DNA of 64,000 nucleotides from Pseudomonas sp. KU43P (lineage in GTDB: Bacteria > Pseudomonadota > Gammaproteobacteria > Pseudomonadales > Pseudomonadaceae), in contig NZ_AP019365.1 of assembly GCF_033095865.1 (NCBI RefSeq), positions 4,995,501 to 5,059,500 on the forward strand, written 5' to 3'. Position numbers and translations under genes: made by a program. The notes under the pieces were generated by a model. That model was not told the origin of the DNA, searched no databases, and was given only the letters and a program-made list of their open reading frames with translations. Shown here one piece after another: positions 35,592-43,735 of this stretch (within the stretch, counting starts at the first letter, position 1; every line of letters begins with the position of its first letter).

Positions 35592-35774
35592 TGGAATGTC
35601 TTAGCTAGCTAATAGCTTTCCCACCTTGTGTTTCTTGTCTACCCAGACAGCTTTAAGCCTGGGTAGCAGCACTTGTACACAGCCCTCTAGAACAGCTCAT
35701 AACGACTTGGTACGCGATCTGCATTGCGGTCTAGCACACATCGCAAGGCCGCTTGTGCGCGCTCCGATCAAAAT

Positions 35775-35786
35775 ATTGTATACAAT
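35775..35786. promoter_or_regulatory. Candidate operator palindrome before the NCS2 permease
   Basis: ATTGTATACAAT is a perfect 12-bp palindrome 68 bases upstream of the permease start, in an AT-rich patch. The TTGTATACAA type is common for GntR-family repressors, several of which control purine, pyrimidine or histidine use. The protein is not encoded nearby. Confidence 0.6.
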
Positions 35787-35853
35787 TCTTGTAGCAATCA
35801 TTTGTAGGAAGTGTCTACAGTAGCGGCACAACAATAAACAGAGAGCCTGCTCA

Positions 35854-37371
35854 ATGACTACGTCCCCTAGCACGTCTCCCGCCAAGCGCCCCGAGGACGA
35901 AAATCTCGGCCTTGGTGCCAACCTGGCTTATGGTCTGCAACACGTGCTGACCATGTATGGCGGGATCGTTGCGGTACCCCTGATCCTCGGGCAGGCGGCC
36001 GGCCTGAACGGTGCCGAAATCGGTATGCTGATCGCCGCCTCGCTGTTTGCCGGCGGCCTGGCCACGCTGCTGCAGACGCTGGGCCTGCCGTTCTTCGGTT
36101 GCCAGTTGCCGTTGGTACAAGGCGTGTCTTTCGCAGGCGTTGCCACCATGGGCGCGATTCTCAGCAGCGAGGGTGGTGGTGGCCTCCCAGGCGTGCTGGG
36201 CGCAGTCATGGCGGCGTCGCTGATCGGCTTCCTGATTACCCCGGTGTTCTCGCGCATCACCAAGTTCTTCCCGCCGCTGGTCACCGGCATCGTCATCACC
36301 ACCATCGGCCTGACCCTGATGCCCGTAGCTGCACGCTGGGTGATGGGCGGCAACAGCGCATCGCCAGAATTCGGCAGCGTGGCTAACATCGGCCTGGCAG
36401 GGCTGACCTTCGCCATCGTGCTACTGCTGAGCAAGCTGGGGAACGCGACCATCTCGCGGCTGTCGATCCTGCTGGCCATGGTCGTCGGCACCCTGATCGC
36501 CTGGGCGCTGGGCATGACCGACTTCAGCAAGGTCGCCGAAGGCCCGATGTTCGCCTTCCCCACGCCGTTCCACTTCGGCATGCCGACCTTCCACATCGCC
36601 GCGATCCTGTCGATGTGCATCGTGATCATGGTGACCCTGGTGGAAACCTCGGCCGACATCCTCGCCGTGGGTGAGATCATCGACACCAAGGTCGACTCCA
36701 AGCGCCTGGGCAATGGCCTGCGTGCCGACATGGCGTCGAGCATCCTGGCGCCGATCTTCGGCTCCTTCACCCAGAGCGCCTTCGCCCAGAACGTCGGCCT
36801 GGTGGCCGTGACCGGAGTCAAGAGCCGCTACGTGGTCGCCACCGGTGGTGTGATCCTGGTGGTACTCGGCCTGCTGCCGGTGATGGGCCGGGTGATTGCC
36901 GCGGTACCGACCCCGGTACTGGGCGGCGCGGGCATCGTGCTGTTCGGCACCGTGGCTGCCAGTGGTATCCGCACCCTGTCGAAGGTCAACTACAAGAACA
37001 ACGTCAACCTGATCATCGTCGCCGCCTCGCTGGGCTTCGGCATGATCCCGATTGCCGCGCCGACCTTCTACCATCAGTTCCCGAGCTGGTTCGAGACCAT
37101 CTTCCACTCCGGCATCAGCTCGTCGGCGATCATGGCCATCCTGCTGAACCTGATCTTCAACCACTTCACTACCGGTAACTCGGACCAGCAATCGGTGTTC
37201 GCCGCTGCCTACGAACGCACGATCCAATACTCGGACATCTCGTCGCTGAGGGATGGCGACTACTTCAAGGATGGCAAGCTGTTCGATGCCGATGGCAACG
37301 AGGTGCCGGTGCTGGAAATGGACGAGCATGGCAATGCCACACCCAGGCGAACGCCGGTCGCCGAGCATTGA
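35854..37371 (+). CDS. NCS2 nucleobase:cation symporter (xanthine/uracil type)
   Basis: 505 aa with about 12-14 membrane helices. Signature motifs: YGLQHVLTMYGGIVAVPLI, GCQLPLVQGVSFAG, LVETSADILAVGEI and the SFTQSAFAQNVGLVAVTGVKSRYV segment of the NAT family. The QNVGLVAVTGVKSR motif favours purine (xanthine/uric acid) over uracil substrates. It carries a 60-residue soluble tail. Rho-independent terminator follows at 37395. Confidence 0.9.
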   Translation: MTTSPSTSPAKRPEDENLGLGANLAYGLQHVLTMYGGIVAVPLILGQAAGLNGAEIGMLIAASLFAGGLATLLQTLGLPFFGCQLPLVQGVSFAGVATMGAILSSEGGGGLPGVLGAVMAASLIGFLITPVFSRITKFFPPLVTGIVITTIGLTLMPVAARWVMGGNSASPEFGSVANIGLAGLTFAIVLLLSKLGNATISRLSILLAMVVGTLIAWALGMTDFSKVAEGPMFAFPTPFHFGMPTFHIAAILSMCIVIMVTLVETSADILAVGEIIDTKVDSKRLGNGLRADMASSILAPIFGSFTQSAFAQNVGLVAVTGVKSRYVVATGGVILVVLGLLPVMGRVIAAVPTPVLGGAGIVLFGTVAASGIRTLSKVNYKNNVNLIIVAASLGFGMIPIAAPTFYHQFPSWFETIFHSGISSSAIMAILLNLIFNHFTTGNSDQQSVFAAAYERTIQYSDISSLRDGDYFKDGKLFDADGNEVPVLEMDEHGNATPRRTPVAEH

Positions 37372-37394
37372 TCGCTGATTGAGCGGTTATGCGG

Positions 37395-37428
37395 GGGGAG
37401 CCAATGCGCATCGTTGGCTCCCCTTTTT
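37395..37428 (+). terminator. Rho-independent terminator
   Basis: 10-bp perfect stem GGGGAGCCAA / TTGGCTCCCC with a 9-base loop and TTTTT, 24 bases after the NCS2 permease stop. Confidence 0.95.
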
Positions 37429-37441
37429 GTTTGTCTGCAGC

Positions 37442-37518
37442 GGCCCTATCGCCGGCCTCCCGCAGGGGGAGTAGGCGCCGCCTAACCTTGTGGGAGCCGG
37501 CTAGCCGGCGATAGGGCC
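37442..37518. repeat. REP pair, left copy degenerate
   Basis: Outer ends GGCCCTATCGCCGGC / GCCGGCGATAGGGCC are intact but the left inner half has changed to CTCCCGCAGGGGGAG, itself a small hairpin. Between the NCS2 gene and radA. Confidence 0.85.
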
Positions 37519-37536
37519 ACTACAACAGACAAAGCA

Positions 37537-38904
37537 TTACTCGAACAAGGCATCCAATGCCTGTTCCAGCCGGGTCACGGCAATCACCTGCAACCCCGCC
37601 GGCGGCTCTTTGGGCGCATTGCCCTTGGGTACGATAGCCCGCTTGAAGCCATGCTTGGCCGCCTCCTTCAAACGTTCCTGCCCGCTCGGCACCGGCCGCA
37701 CCTCGCCCGACAGGCCGATCTCACCGAACACCAGCAAACCATGGGCCAGCGGCCGGTTGCGCAAACTGGACATTACCGCCGCCAGCAAGGCCAGGTCGGA
37801 GGCAGTCTCCAGCACCTTCACCCCCCCCACCACGTTGAGGAATACATCCTGGTCATGGGTGGGAATACCACCGTGACGATGCAGCACCGCCAGCAGCATG
37901 GCCAAGCGGTTCTGGTCCAGGCCCAGGGTGACCCGCCGCGGGTTGGCCAGGTGGCTGTCATCGACCAGCGCCTGCACTTCGACCAGCATCGGCCGAGTGC
38001 CTTCCCAGGTGGCCATGACCACGCTGCCAGGCACTTCTTCCTGGGCACGGTTGAGGAAGATCGCCGAGGGGTTGGAGACTTCCTTCAGACCGCGATCGGT
38101 CATGCCGAACACGCCCAGTTCGTTGATCGCCCCGAAGCGGTTCTTCACCGCCCGCAACAGACGCAGACGGCCATCGGACTCGCCTTCGAAATAAAGCACG
38201 GTGTCGACCATGTGCTCCAGCACCCGCGGGCCGGCCAGCGAGCCTTCCTTGGTGACATGGCCGACCAGGAAAATTGCCGTGCCGCTCTGCTTGGCATAGC
38301 GCACCAGCAACGCCGTACTCTCGCGCACCTGGGCCACGCCACCGGGCGCCGACTGCAGCTGCTCGGTGAAGATGGTCTGGATCGAGTCGATGACCATCAC
38401 CCGCGGCTTCTCCTGCCGGGCTGTGGCGATGATGGTTTCGATGCAGGTTTCGGTCATGACCTTGAGCTGGTCCTGGGGCAAGCCCAGGCGCCGCGAGCGC
38501 ATCGCCACCTGCTGTTGCGATTCCTCACCGGTGACGTACAGCGCCGGCATGCCCACGGCGATGTTGCACAGGGTCTGCAACAGGATGGTCGACTTGCCGA
38601 TGCCGGGGTCGCCACCGATCAGCACCACCGAACCATCGACCAGCCCACCGCCCAACACACGGTCCAGTTCCGAGCTGCTGGTGGTGAAGCGGGGGATTTC
38701 CTCGACACTGACCTCGGCCAGGGTCTTGATCTGCGCCTGCTGCCCGGCCCAGCCCGAACGCCCGCTGGGCGCCGCGGCACCGGCGCTCTCGATCATGGTC
38801 TCGACCAAGGTGTTCCAGGCCCCGCATTCGCCGCACTGGCCGGCCCATTTGGGGAAGGTCGCGCCGCATTCGGTGCAGCCATACAAGCGCTTGGCCTTGG
38901 CCAT
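37537..38904 (-). CDS. radA: DNA repair protein RadA (Sms)
   Basis: 455 aa, standard length. Zinc finger YGCTECGATFPKWAGQCGECGAW, Walker A GGDPGIGKST, the RadA-specific KNRFG (AVKNRFGAINELG), Walker B VMVIDSIQT, and a Lon-like C-terminal domain (GLSGEVRPV...RAIVPKGN). It is a RecA-like helicase that extends branches during recombination. ATG 38904 has AGGAGA upstream; the 22-residue extension to 38970 is not part of the family. Confidence 0.97.
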   Translation of the reverse strand: MAKAKRLYGCTECGATFPKWAGQCGECGAWNTLVETMIESAGAAAPSGRSGWAGQQAQIKTLAEVSVEEIPRFTTSSSELDRVLGGGLVDGSVVLIGGDPGIGKSTILLQTLCNIAVGMPALYVTGEESQQQVAMRSRRLGLPQDQLKVMTETCIETIIATARQEKPRVMVIDSIQTIFTEQLQSAPGGVAQVRESTALLVRYAKQSGTAIFLVGHVTKEGSLAGPRVLEHMVDTVLYFEGESDGRLRLLRAVKNRFGAINELGVFGMTDRGLKEVSNPSAIFLNRAQEEVPGSVVMATWEGTRPMLVEVQALVDDSHLANPRRVTLGLDQNRLAMLLAVLHRHGGIPTHDQDVFLNVVGGVKVLETASDLALLAAVMSSLRNRPLAHGLLVFGEIGLSGEVRPVPSGQERLKEAAKHGFKRAIVPKGNAPKEPPAGLQVIAVTRLEQALDALFE

Positions 38905-39081
38905 GGGCAGGTTCTCCTGGAAAAAACCGCCATGATAGCCGACACGGGCGTGCCTCGAACGCCTCGACAAGCGACAAAACTATTCGTTCTAAGCGCAGTC
39001 ACTATCCGTGGACACGACGCATGAAGCGTTTTAGTGGCTTACACTGCGTTAACCTCACCATTTGCAACAAAGGAATCGAAA

Positions 39082-39501
39082 ATGGGCATGATCAGTGAGT
39101 TCAAGGCCTTCGCGGTCAAGGGAAACGTCGTCGACATGGCAGTCGGTATCATTATCGGCGCGGCGTTCGGCAAGATTGTCTCCTCCTTCGTCGGTGACGT
39201 GGTCATGCCGCCACTGGGGCTGTTGATCGGTGGCGTGGATTTCAGTGACCTGGCCATTACCCTCAAGGCCGCCGAAGGCGAGGCACCCGCGGTGGTGCTG
39301 GCCTACGGCAAGTTCATCCAGACCATCATCGACTTCCTGATCGTGGCGTTCGCCATCTTCATGGGTGTGAAGGCGATCAACAAGCTCAAGCGCGAAGAAG
39401 CCGTAGCACCGAGCGTGCCGCCTGCGCCGACCCCGCAGGAAACACTGCTGACCGAGATTCGCGACCTGCTCAAGTCACAGAACCAGAACCGCTTGCCCTG
39501 A
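39082..39501 (+). CDS. mscL: Large-conductance mechanosensitive channel MscL
   Basis: 139 aa. S1 amphipathic helix [15 protein letters not shown]1 [22 protein letters not shown] with the pore constriction residues, [21 protein letters not shown]2 ILxxFIIVAF-like ([17 protein letters not shown]) and a C-terminal helix bundle. Inner-membrane emergency valve for hypo-osmotic shock. ATG 39082 follows AAAGGA. Convergent with the reductase gene. Confidence 0.97.
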   Translation: MGMISEFKAFAVKGNVVDMAVGIIIGAAFGKIVSSFVGDVVMPPLGLLIGGVDFSDLAITLKAAEGEAPAVVLAYGKFIQTIIDFLIVAFAIFMGVKAINKLKREEAVAPSVPPAPTPQETLLTEIRDLLKSQNQNRLP

Positions 39502-39509
39502 CGTGAAAG

Positions 39510-39526
39510 GGGGCGCCAAGCGCCCC
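39510..39526. terminator. Hairpin between convergent mscL and fpr genes
   Basis: GGGGCGC CAA GCGCCCC, 7-bp stem with a 3-base loop, lying 9 bases after mscL and 5 bases from the stop of the opposite gene. T-tracts are short on both strands, so termination is likely but not strong. Confidence 0.7.
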
Positions 39527-39530
39527 TCCA

Positions 39531-40307
39531 TCACCAGTAGTTTTCTACCGCCACCTGCCCTGGTCGTTTGCTCAGGCTCAGTTGCAGGTCGCGCGCCTTC
39601 AGCACCTTGCGTGTCTCGTCGATCATCTGCGGGTTTCCGCACAACATGATCCGCGAATGCTCGGGCGACAGTTCCAGCCCGGCCGCTTTCTCCAGTTCGC
39701 CATTCTCGATCAGGGTGGTGATACGTGCGTTCAGGGCCCCCGGGTGCGGCTCACGCGTCACCACCGGAATGAACTGCAACTTGCCGGCAAACTCCGCCAG
39801 GTAGTCGCGCTGCTCCAGCCCGGCAATCTCATCCACATACGCCAGCTCTTTCGCCTCGCGCACCGAATACACCAGCTTGATGTTGTCGAACCGCTCCCAG
39901 GCTTCGAAGTCCTGCAGGATCGACATGAACGGTGCGATACCGGTGCCGGTCGCCAGCAACCACAGGTCGCGCCCGCCGACGAAGCGGTCGAGGGTGAGGT
40001 AACCGAACGCCTGACGGTCGATGAGCAGGGTGTCACCTTGGCCCAGCCGGCTCAGCTCGCTTGTGAACTCTCCGCCCGGCACCACGATGGAAAAGAAATC
40101 CAGGTACTCGTCATGGGGTGCGCTGACCATCGAATAGGCACGCCATACCACGCTGCCATCGGCCTTGGTCACTCCAAGCCGGGCGAACTGGCCGGAGCGG
40201 AAACGGAACCCTGGGTCACGGGTGACGCGCAGGCTGAACAGGTTGGGCGTCAGCGGCTGGACGTCGAGCAGGGTCTGGCGGGTGAACTTGTCGGCGCTGG
40301 CGGTCAT
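39531..40307 (-). CDS. fpr: Ferredoxin/flavodoxin-NADP+ reductase (FprB-like)
   Basis: 258 aa. FAD-binding RAYSMVSAPHDEYLDFFS and NADP domain LLATGTGIAPFMSIL, VYSVREAKELAY, LCGNPQMI are clear, with the bacterial subclass I ending VENYW. Pseudomonads carry two such enzymes; the ending and the divergence from the P. aeruginosa FprA I remember suggest the FprB type. It passes electrons between NADPH and ferredoxin/flavodoxin. ATG 40307 with GGAG upstream. Confidence 0.87.
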   Translation of the reverse strand: MTASADKFTRQTLLDVQPLTPNLFSLRVTRDPGFRFRSGQFARLGVTKADGSVVWRAYSMVSAPHDEYLDFFSIVVPGGEFTSELSRLGQGDTLLIDRQAFGYLTLDRFVGGRDLWLLATGTGIAPFMSILQDFEAWERFDNIKLVYSVREAKELAYVDEIAGLEQRDYLAEFAGKLQFIPVVTREPHPGALNARITTLIENGELEKAAGLELSPEHSRIMLCGNPQMIDETRKVLKARDLQLSLSKRPGQVAVENYW

Positions 40308-40514
40308 GTGGGGCTCCAAATAAGGCATGCGCCAAGTGTCGCGCAAACCGGCCAGGATAAAAACCGCTGGAGTGTAGGGGCACACAAAATCGACCCTGGC
40401 CCGTTTACAAAAACCGTGTGCTCTATAACAAAAAAACCCAACACAGCGGTCGGACATTTCCTACAATCTGACGGTGAATTCTTGTTGGATCCAGTCGGAC
40501 CATAGGAGAAACAG

Positions 40515-41222
40515 ATGCTTCTCTGGAATCAAGAGCATCTTCATCAGTTGATCAGTGAACGGACACCACAGCGGGTATTCGACCTGGCAGTGCAACTGGT
40601 ACAGGGCTTGGACATGTCTTTCCTCGGCATGAAACTTTGCCTGCAACTAGCTGCTCAATCGCCCAAGGTATTCCTCTACAGCAACTATCCATCGGACTGG
40701 ATCGAATGCTACCAGCACAATGACTTCTACAAGCAGGACTGCGCGGCAAGCCGCAGCCATAGCTCCACCCTGCCCATCCTCTGGACCGACGACCTGTACC
40801 GCGAAGCCCCCCACTTCCGTCAGCAGGCCTGCGAGCACGGCTTGCGCCATGGCTGGACACAATCACTGCACGACCAGCAGCACAATGAAAGCCAGATGAG
40901 CGTGGCCAGGCCGGTAGGTGAAGTCACCCTGGCCGAGCTCTACGACAAAGCCGGCAAGGTGCAGTGGCTGTGCCACTCCTTGCACGCGGTCATCAGTGAA
41001 TATCACCTGAGCAAGCTTTGCCCTCCTGCCCCGAAGATGTCCGAACGCGAGCTGGAAGTGTTGAAATGGTCCGCAGCAGGTAAGACCGCCGCCGATGTCG
41101 CCTGCATCCTGTCGTTGTCACAAAGTACGGTGAACTTCCATATCCGCAGCGTCATCACCAAGACCAATGCCTCCAACAAGGCTGGTGCCATAGCCATCGC
41201 CGCCATGCGTGGGCTGATCTGA
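40515..41222 (+). CDS. ppoR: Orphan LuxR-type quorum-sensing regulator PpoR
   Basis: 235 aa. N-terminal autoinducer-binding domain and C-terminal LuxR helix-turn-helix (MSERELEVLKWSAAGKTAADVACILSLSQSTVNFHIRSVITKTNASNKAGAIAIAAM). AHL-pocket residues Trp62, Tyr66, Asp75, Trp90 and Gly113 are kept (W57, Y61, D70, W85, G113 of TraR-type numbering), but the Pro after the Asp is Cys76. Length and sequence agree with PpoR of P. putida, an orphan that binds 3-oxo-C6-AHL. No luxI gene is nearby. AGGAGA lies before the ATG. Confidence 0.93.
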   Translation: MLLWNQEHLHQLISERTPQRVFDLAVQLVQGLDMSFLGMKLCLQLAAQSPKVFLYSNYPSDWIECYQHNDFYKQDCAASRSHSSTLPILWTDDLYREAPHFRQQACEHGLRHGWTQSLHDQQHNESQMSVARPVGEVTLAELYDKAGKVQWLCHSLHAVISEYHLSKLCPPAPKMSERELEVLKWSAAGKTAADVACILSLSQSTVNFHIRSVITKTNASNKAGAIAIAAMRGLI

Positions 41223-41319
41223 CAGCCATTCCTGCGACCTGGCGCAAAGCCCTGTAGAATCGCGTACCCAAACCCGTGGCGATCCGCCGACGGGCAGATC
41301 CGTACCCGAGCCAGACGCC

Positions 41320-42444
41320 ATGCCCTTGTTGACCACCCCCTACGCCGAACTTGACCTGATTCGCCAGCCGGATCAAGCCAATGACCCCCTGCAGGCTTTC
41401 GATGCCGCCGACGAGTACTTGCTCGAGCAGTTGCATGGACAGGCGCCGGGGGTAGATTGCCGAGTGCTGGTGCTCAACGACAGCTTCGGCGCCCTGGCCG
41501 CTAGCCTGCAAGGCCACCTGCCGGTGGTCAGCAGCGGCGACTCGCACCTGGCGCGCATGGCCCTGGAAAAGAACCTGGCGCGTAACGGCAAGGCCTTCGA
41601 TAGCGTACCGTTCGTGCCTGCCAGCGAACACTGGCAAGGGCCTTTCGACCGGGTACTGGTGCGCGTCCCCAAGACCCTGGCTTTGCTCGAAGAGCAGCTG
41701 ATCCGCCTGCAGGGCCACCTGGCGCCCGGCGCGCAGGTCATCGCCGGGGCCATGATCAAGCATTTGCCTCGGGCTGCGGGCGACCTGCTTGAGAAGTACA
41801 TCGGCCCGGTGCAGGCGTCGCTGGCGCAGAAGAAGGCGCGCCTGCTGACAGCCACGGTCGCCGATCGCCCAGCCGCCGTTTCGCCCTACCCGAGCCGCTA
41901 CCAGCTCGATTCGCCGGCCCTGGAACTGCTCAACCATGCCAACGTGTTCTGCCGTGATGGCCTGGACATCGGCACCCGCGCCTTCCTCCCGCACCTGCCG
42001 CGCGGCCTGGGCAACGCCCGCGTCGCAGACCTGGGGTGCGGCAACGGCGTGCTGGCCATCGCCAGCGCCTTGGCCAACCCGGATGCCCACTACACCCTGG
42101 TGGACGAGTCGTACATGGCCGTGCAATCGGCGCAGGAAAACTGGCAGGTCGCGCTGGGTGAACGGGAGGTGACGGTGCTGGCGGGCGATGGCTTGGCGGG
42201 GGTGGATAAGCAGTCGCTGGACGTGGTGCTGTGCAACCCGCCTTTCCACCAGCAGCAGGTGGTCGGCGACTTCCTCGCCTGGCGCATGTTCCAGCAGGCG
42301 CGCGAGGCGCTGGTGGTGGGAGGGGCGCTGTATATCGTCGGTAACCGGCACCTCGGTTACCACAGCAAATTGGCGCGGCTGTTCCGCGGCGTGGAGCAGG
42401 TGGCAGCGACGCCCAAATTCGTGATCCTCAAGGCTCGCAAGTAG
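41320..42444 (+). CDS. rlmG: 23S rRNA (guanine-N2)-methyltransferase RlmG
   Basis: 374 aa with two related methyltransferase halves; the C-terminal one is active, with SAM motif VADLGCGNGVLAI and the catalytic CNPPFHQ. The N-terminal part has NPLQAFDAADEYLLEQL, the RlmG rather than RsmC signature, so the target should be G1835 of 23S rRNA. It lies 98 bases after ppoR and ends at a REP pair. Confidence 0.9.
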   Translation: MPLLTTPYAELDLIRQPDQANDPLQAFDAADEYLLEQLHGQAPGVDCRVLVLNDSFGALAASLQGHLPVVSSGDSHLARMALEKNLARNGKAFDSVPFVPASEHWQGPFDRVLVRVPKTLALLEEQLIRLQGHLAPGAQVIAGAMIKHLPRAAGDLLEKYIGPVQASLAQKKARLLTATVADRPAAVSPYPSRYQLDSPALELLNHANVFCRDGLDIGTRAFLPHLPRGLGNARVADLGCGNGVLAIASALANPDAHYTLVDESYMAVQSAQENWQVALGEREVTVLAGDGLAGVDKQSLDVVLCNPPFHQQQVVGDFLAWRMFQQAREALVVGGALYIVGNRHLGYHSKLARLFRGVEQVAATPKFVILKARK

Positions 42445-42453
42445 GATTCGAGC

Positions 42454-42546
42454 GCCCTATCGCCGGCAAGCCGGCTCCCACAAGGTACCCCACAATGTTC
42501 AGCCTGGTGGGGTACCTGTAAGAGCCGGCTTGCCGGCGACAGGGCC
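42454..42546. repeat. REP pair (BIME)
   Basis: GCCCTATCGCCGGCAAGCC ... GGCTTGCCGGCGACAGGGCC with an inner second inverted repeat GGTACCCCAC / GTGGGGTACC. Between the convergent rlmG and cio genes. Confidence 0.92.
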
Positions 42547-42560
42547 AGGGCACGATAGCG

Positions 42561-42716
42561 TCAGTGGGTGGTCAGACCAGCGGCCCCCATGAACAGCCTC
42601 ATCACATACGCCGCCACACCCAGCGCAGCCACGCTCATCGCCCAGATCAGCAGCAACCAGCCCAGCCGCTGCCACAAGGGTTTCTTCTCTTCCAGGCCAT
42701 GCTTACCCGTCATCAT
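42561..42716 (-). CDS. DUF2474 small membrane protein, third gene of the cio operon
   Basis: 51 aa: a charged head MMTGKHGLEEKKPLWQRLG, then one membrane helix WLLLIWAMSVAALGVAAYVMRLFM. AGGAGG lies just upstream, 8 bases after the cioB stop. DUF2474 proteins regularly follow bd-type/CIO oxidase genes and probably serve as a small accessory subunit like CydX; direct proof is lacking. Too short for many gene finders. Confidence 0.85.
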   Translation of the reverse strand: MMTGKHGLEEKKPLWQRLGWLLLIWAMSVAALGVAAYVMRLFMGAAGLTTH

Positions 42717-42724
42717 GCGCCCTC

Positions 42725-43732
42725 CTAGTGATAGCCGTCTTCGTGGGTGACCTTGCCGCGGAACACGTAGTAGCTCCAGAAGGTATACCCCAGGATGAAC
42801 GGCAGGATGAACAACGTGCCCACCAGCATGAAACCTTGGCTCTGCGGCGGTGCCGCAGCATCCCAGATCGAAATCGACGGCGGGATGATGTTCGGCCACA
42901 GGCTGATGCCCAGGCCGCTATAGCCGAGGAAGATCAGCACCAGGGTCAGCAGGAACGGGGTGTAATGGGCATTGCGTGCCACCGCCTTGAGCAAGCCGTA
43001 GAAGGTCACCAGCACCAGCAGCGGCACCGGCATGAACCAAATCAGGTTGGGCATGCTGAACCAACGGTCGGCGATTTGTGGGTAGGCGATCGGCGTCCAC
43101 AGGCTGACGATGCCGATTACCACCAGCAGCACCAGGGCCAGCGGCCTGGCCAGGTCATGCATCTGCTGCTGCAGCGGCCCCTCGGTCTTCATGATCAGCC
43201 AAGTGCAGCCCAGCAAGGTGTAGGCCACGATCAGCCCCAGCCCGCTGAACAGGCTGAATGGGGTCAACCAGTCGAGCGTGCCACCGGCGAAGTGGCGGTC
43301 CACTACCTTGAAGCCTTCGATGAACGCGCCCAGGGCAACCCCCTGGAAGAAGGTCGCGACCAGCGAGCCCCAGATGAACGCCTTGTCCCAGATGTGCCGC
43401 TTGTGGGCCTTGGCCTTGAAGCGGAACTCGAATGCCACGCCGCGGAAGATCAGGCCGATCAGCATGAGAATCAACGGCAGGTACAGCGCCTCGAGCACCA
43501 CCGAGTAGGCCATCGGGAAGGCGCCGAACAAGCCGGCACCACCAAGGATCAGCCAGGTTTCGTTGCCGTCCCAAACGGGGGCGACGGTGTTCATCATGAC
43601 ATCGCGGTCCTGCTCGCCCTTGACGAAGGGGAAGAGCATGCCGATGCCCAGGTCGAAACCATCCATCACCACGTACATCATGACGCCGAAGATGATGATC
43701 ACGGCCCAGATCAGCGGAAGGTCGATACCCAT
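42725..43732 (-). CDS. cioB: Cyanide-insensitive quinol oxidase subunit II
   Basis: 335 aa, CydB-like with about eight helices. Start GIDLPLIWAVIIIFGVMMYVVMDGFDLGIGMLFP, then WDGNETWLILGGAGLFGAFPMAY and GVAFEFRFKAK are the family hallmarks. It partners CioA in reducing oxygen with ubiquinol, bypassing cytochrome c. It starts 3 bases after cioA. Confidence 0.95.
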   Translation of the reverse strand: MGIDLPLIWAVIIIFGVMMYVVMDGFDLGIGMLFPFVKGEQDRDVMMNTVAPVWDGNETWLILGGAGLFGAFPMAYSVVLEALYLPLILMLIGLIFRGVAFEFRFKAKAHKRHIWDKAFIWGSLVATFFQGVALGAFIEGFKVVDRHFAGGTLDWLTPFSLFSGLGLIVAYTLLGCTWLIMKTEGPLQQQMHDLARPLALVLLVVIGIVSLWTPIAYPQIADRWFSMPNLIWFMPVPLLVLVTFYGLLKAVARNAHYTPFLLTLVLIFLGYSGLGISLWPNIIPPSISIWDAAAPPQSQGFMLVGTLFILPFILGYTFWSYYVFRGKVTHEDGYH

Positions 43733-43735
43733 GGC

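Noticed and set aside
35639..35666. Terminator behind the PilZ gene
   Set aside because: CTACCCAG/CTGGGTAG arms exist but the loop is 12 bases and no T-run follows, so it was not listed as a feature.
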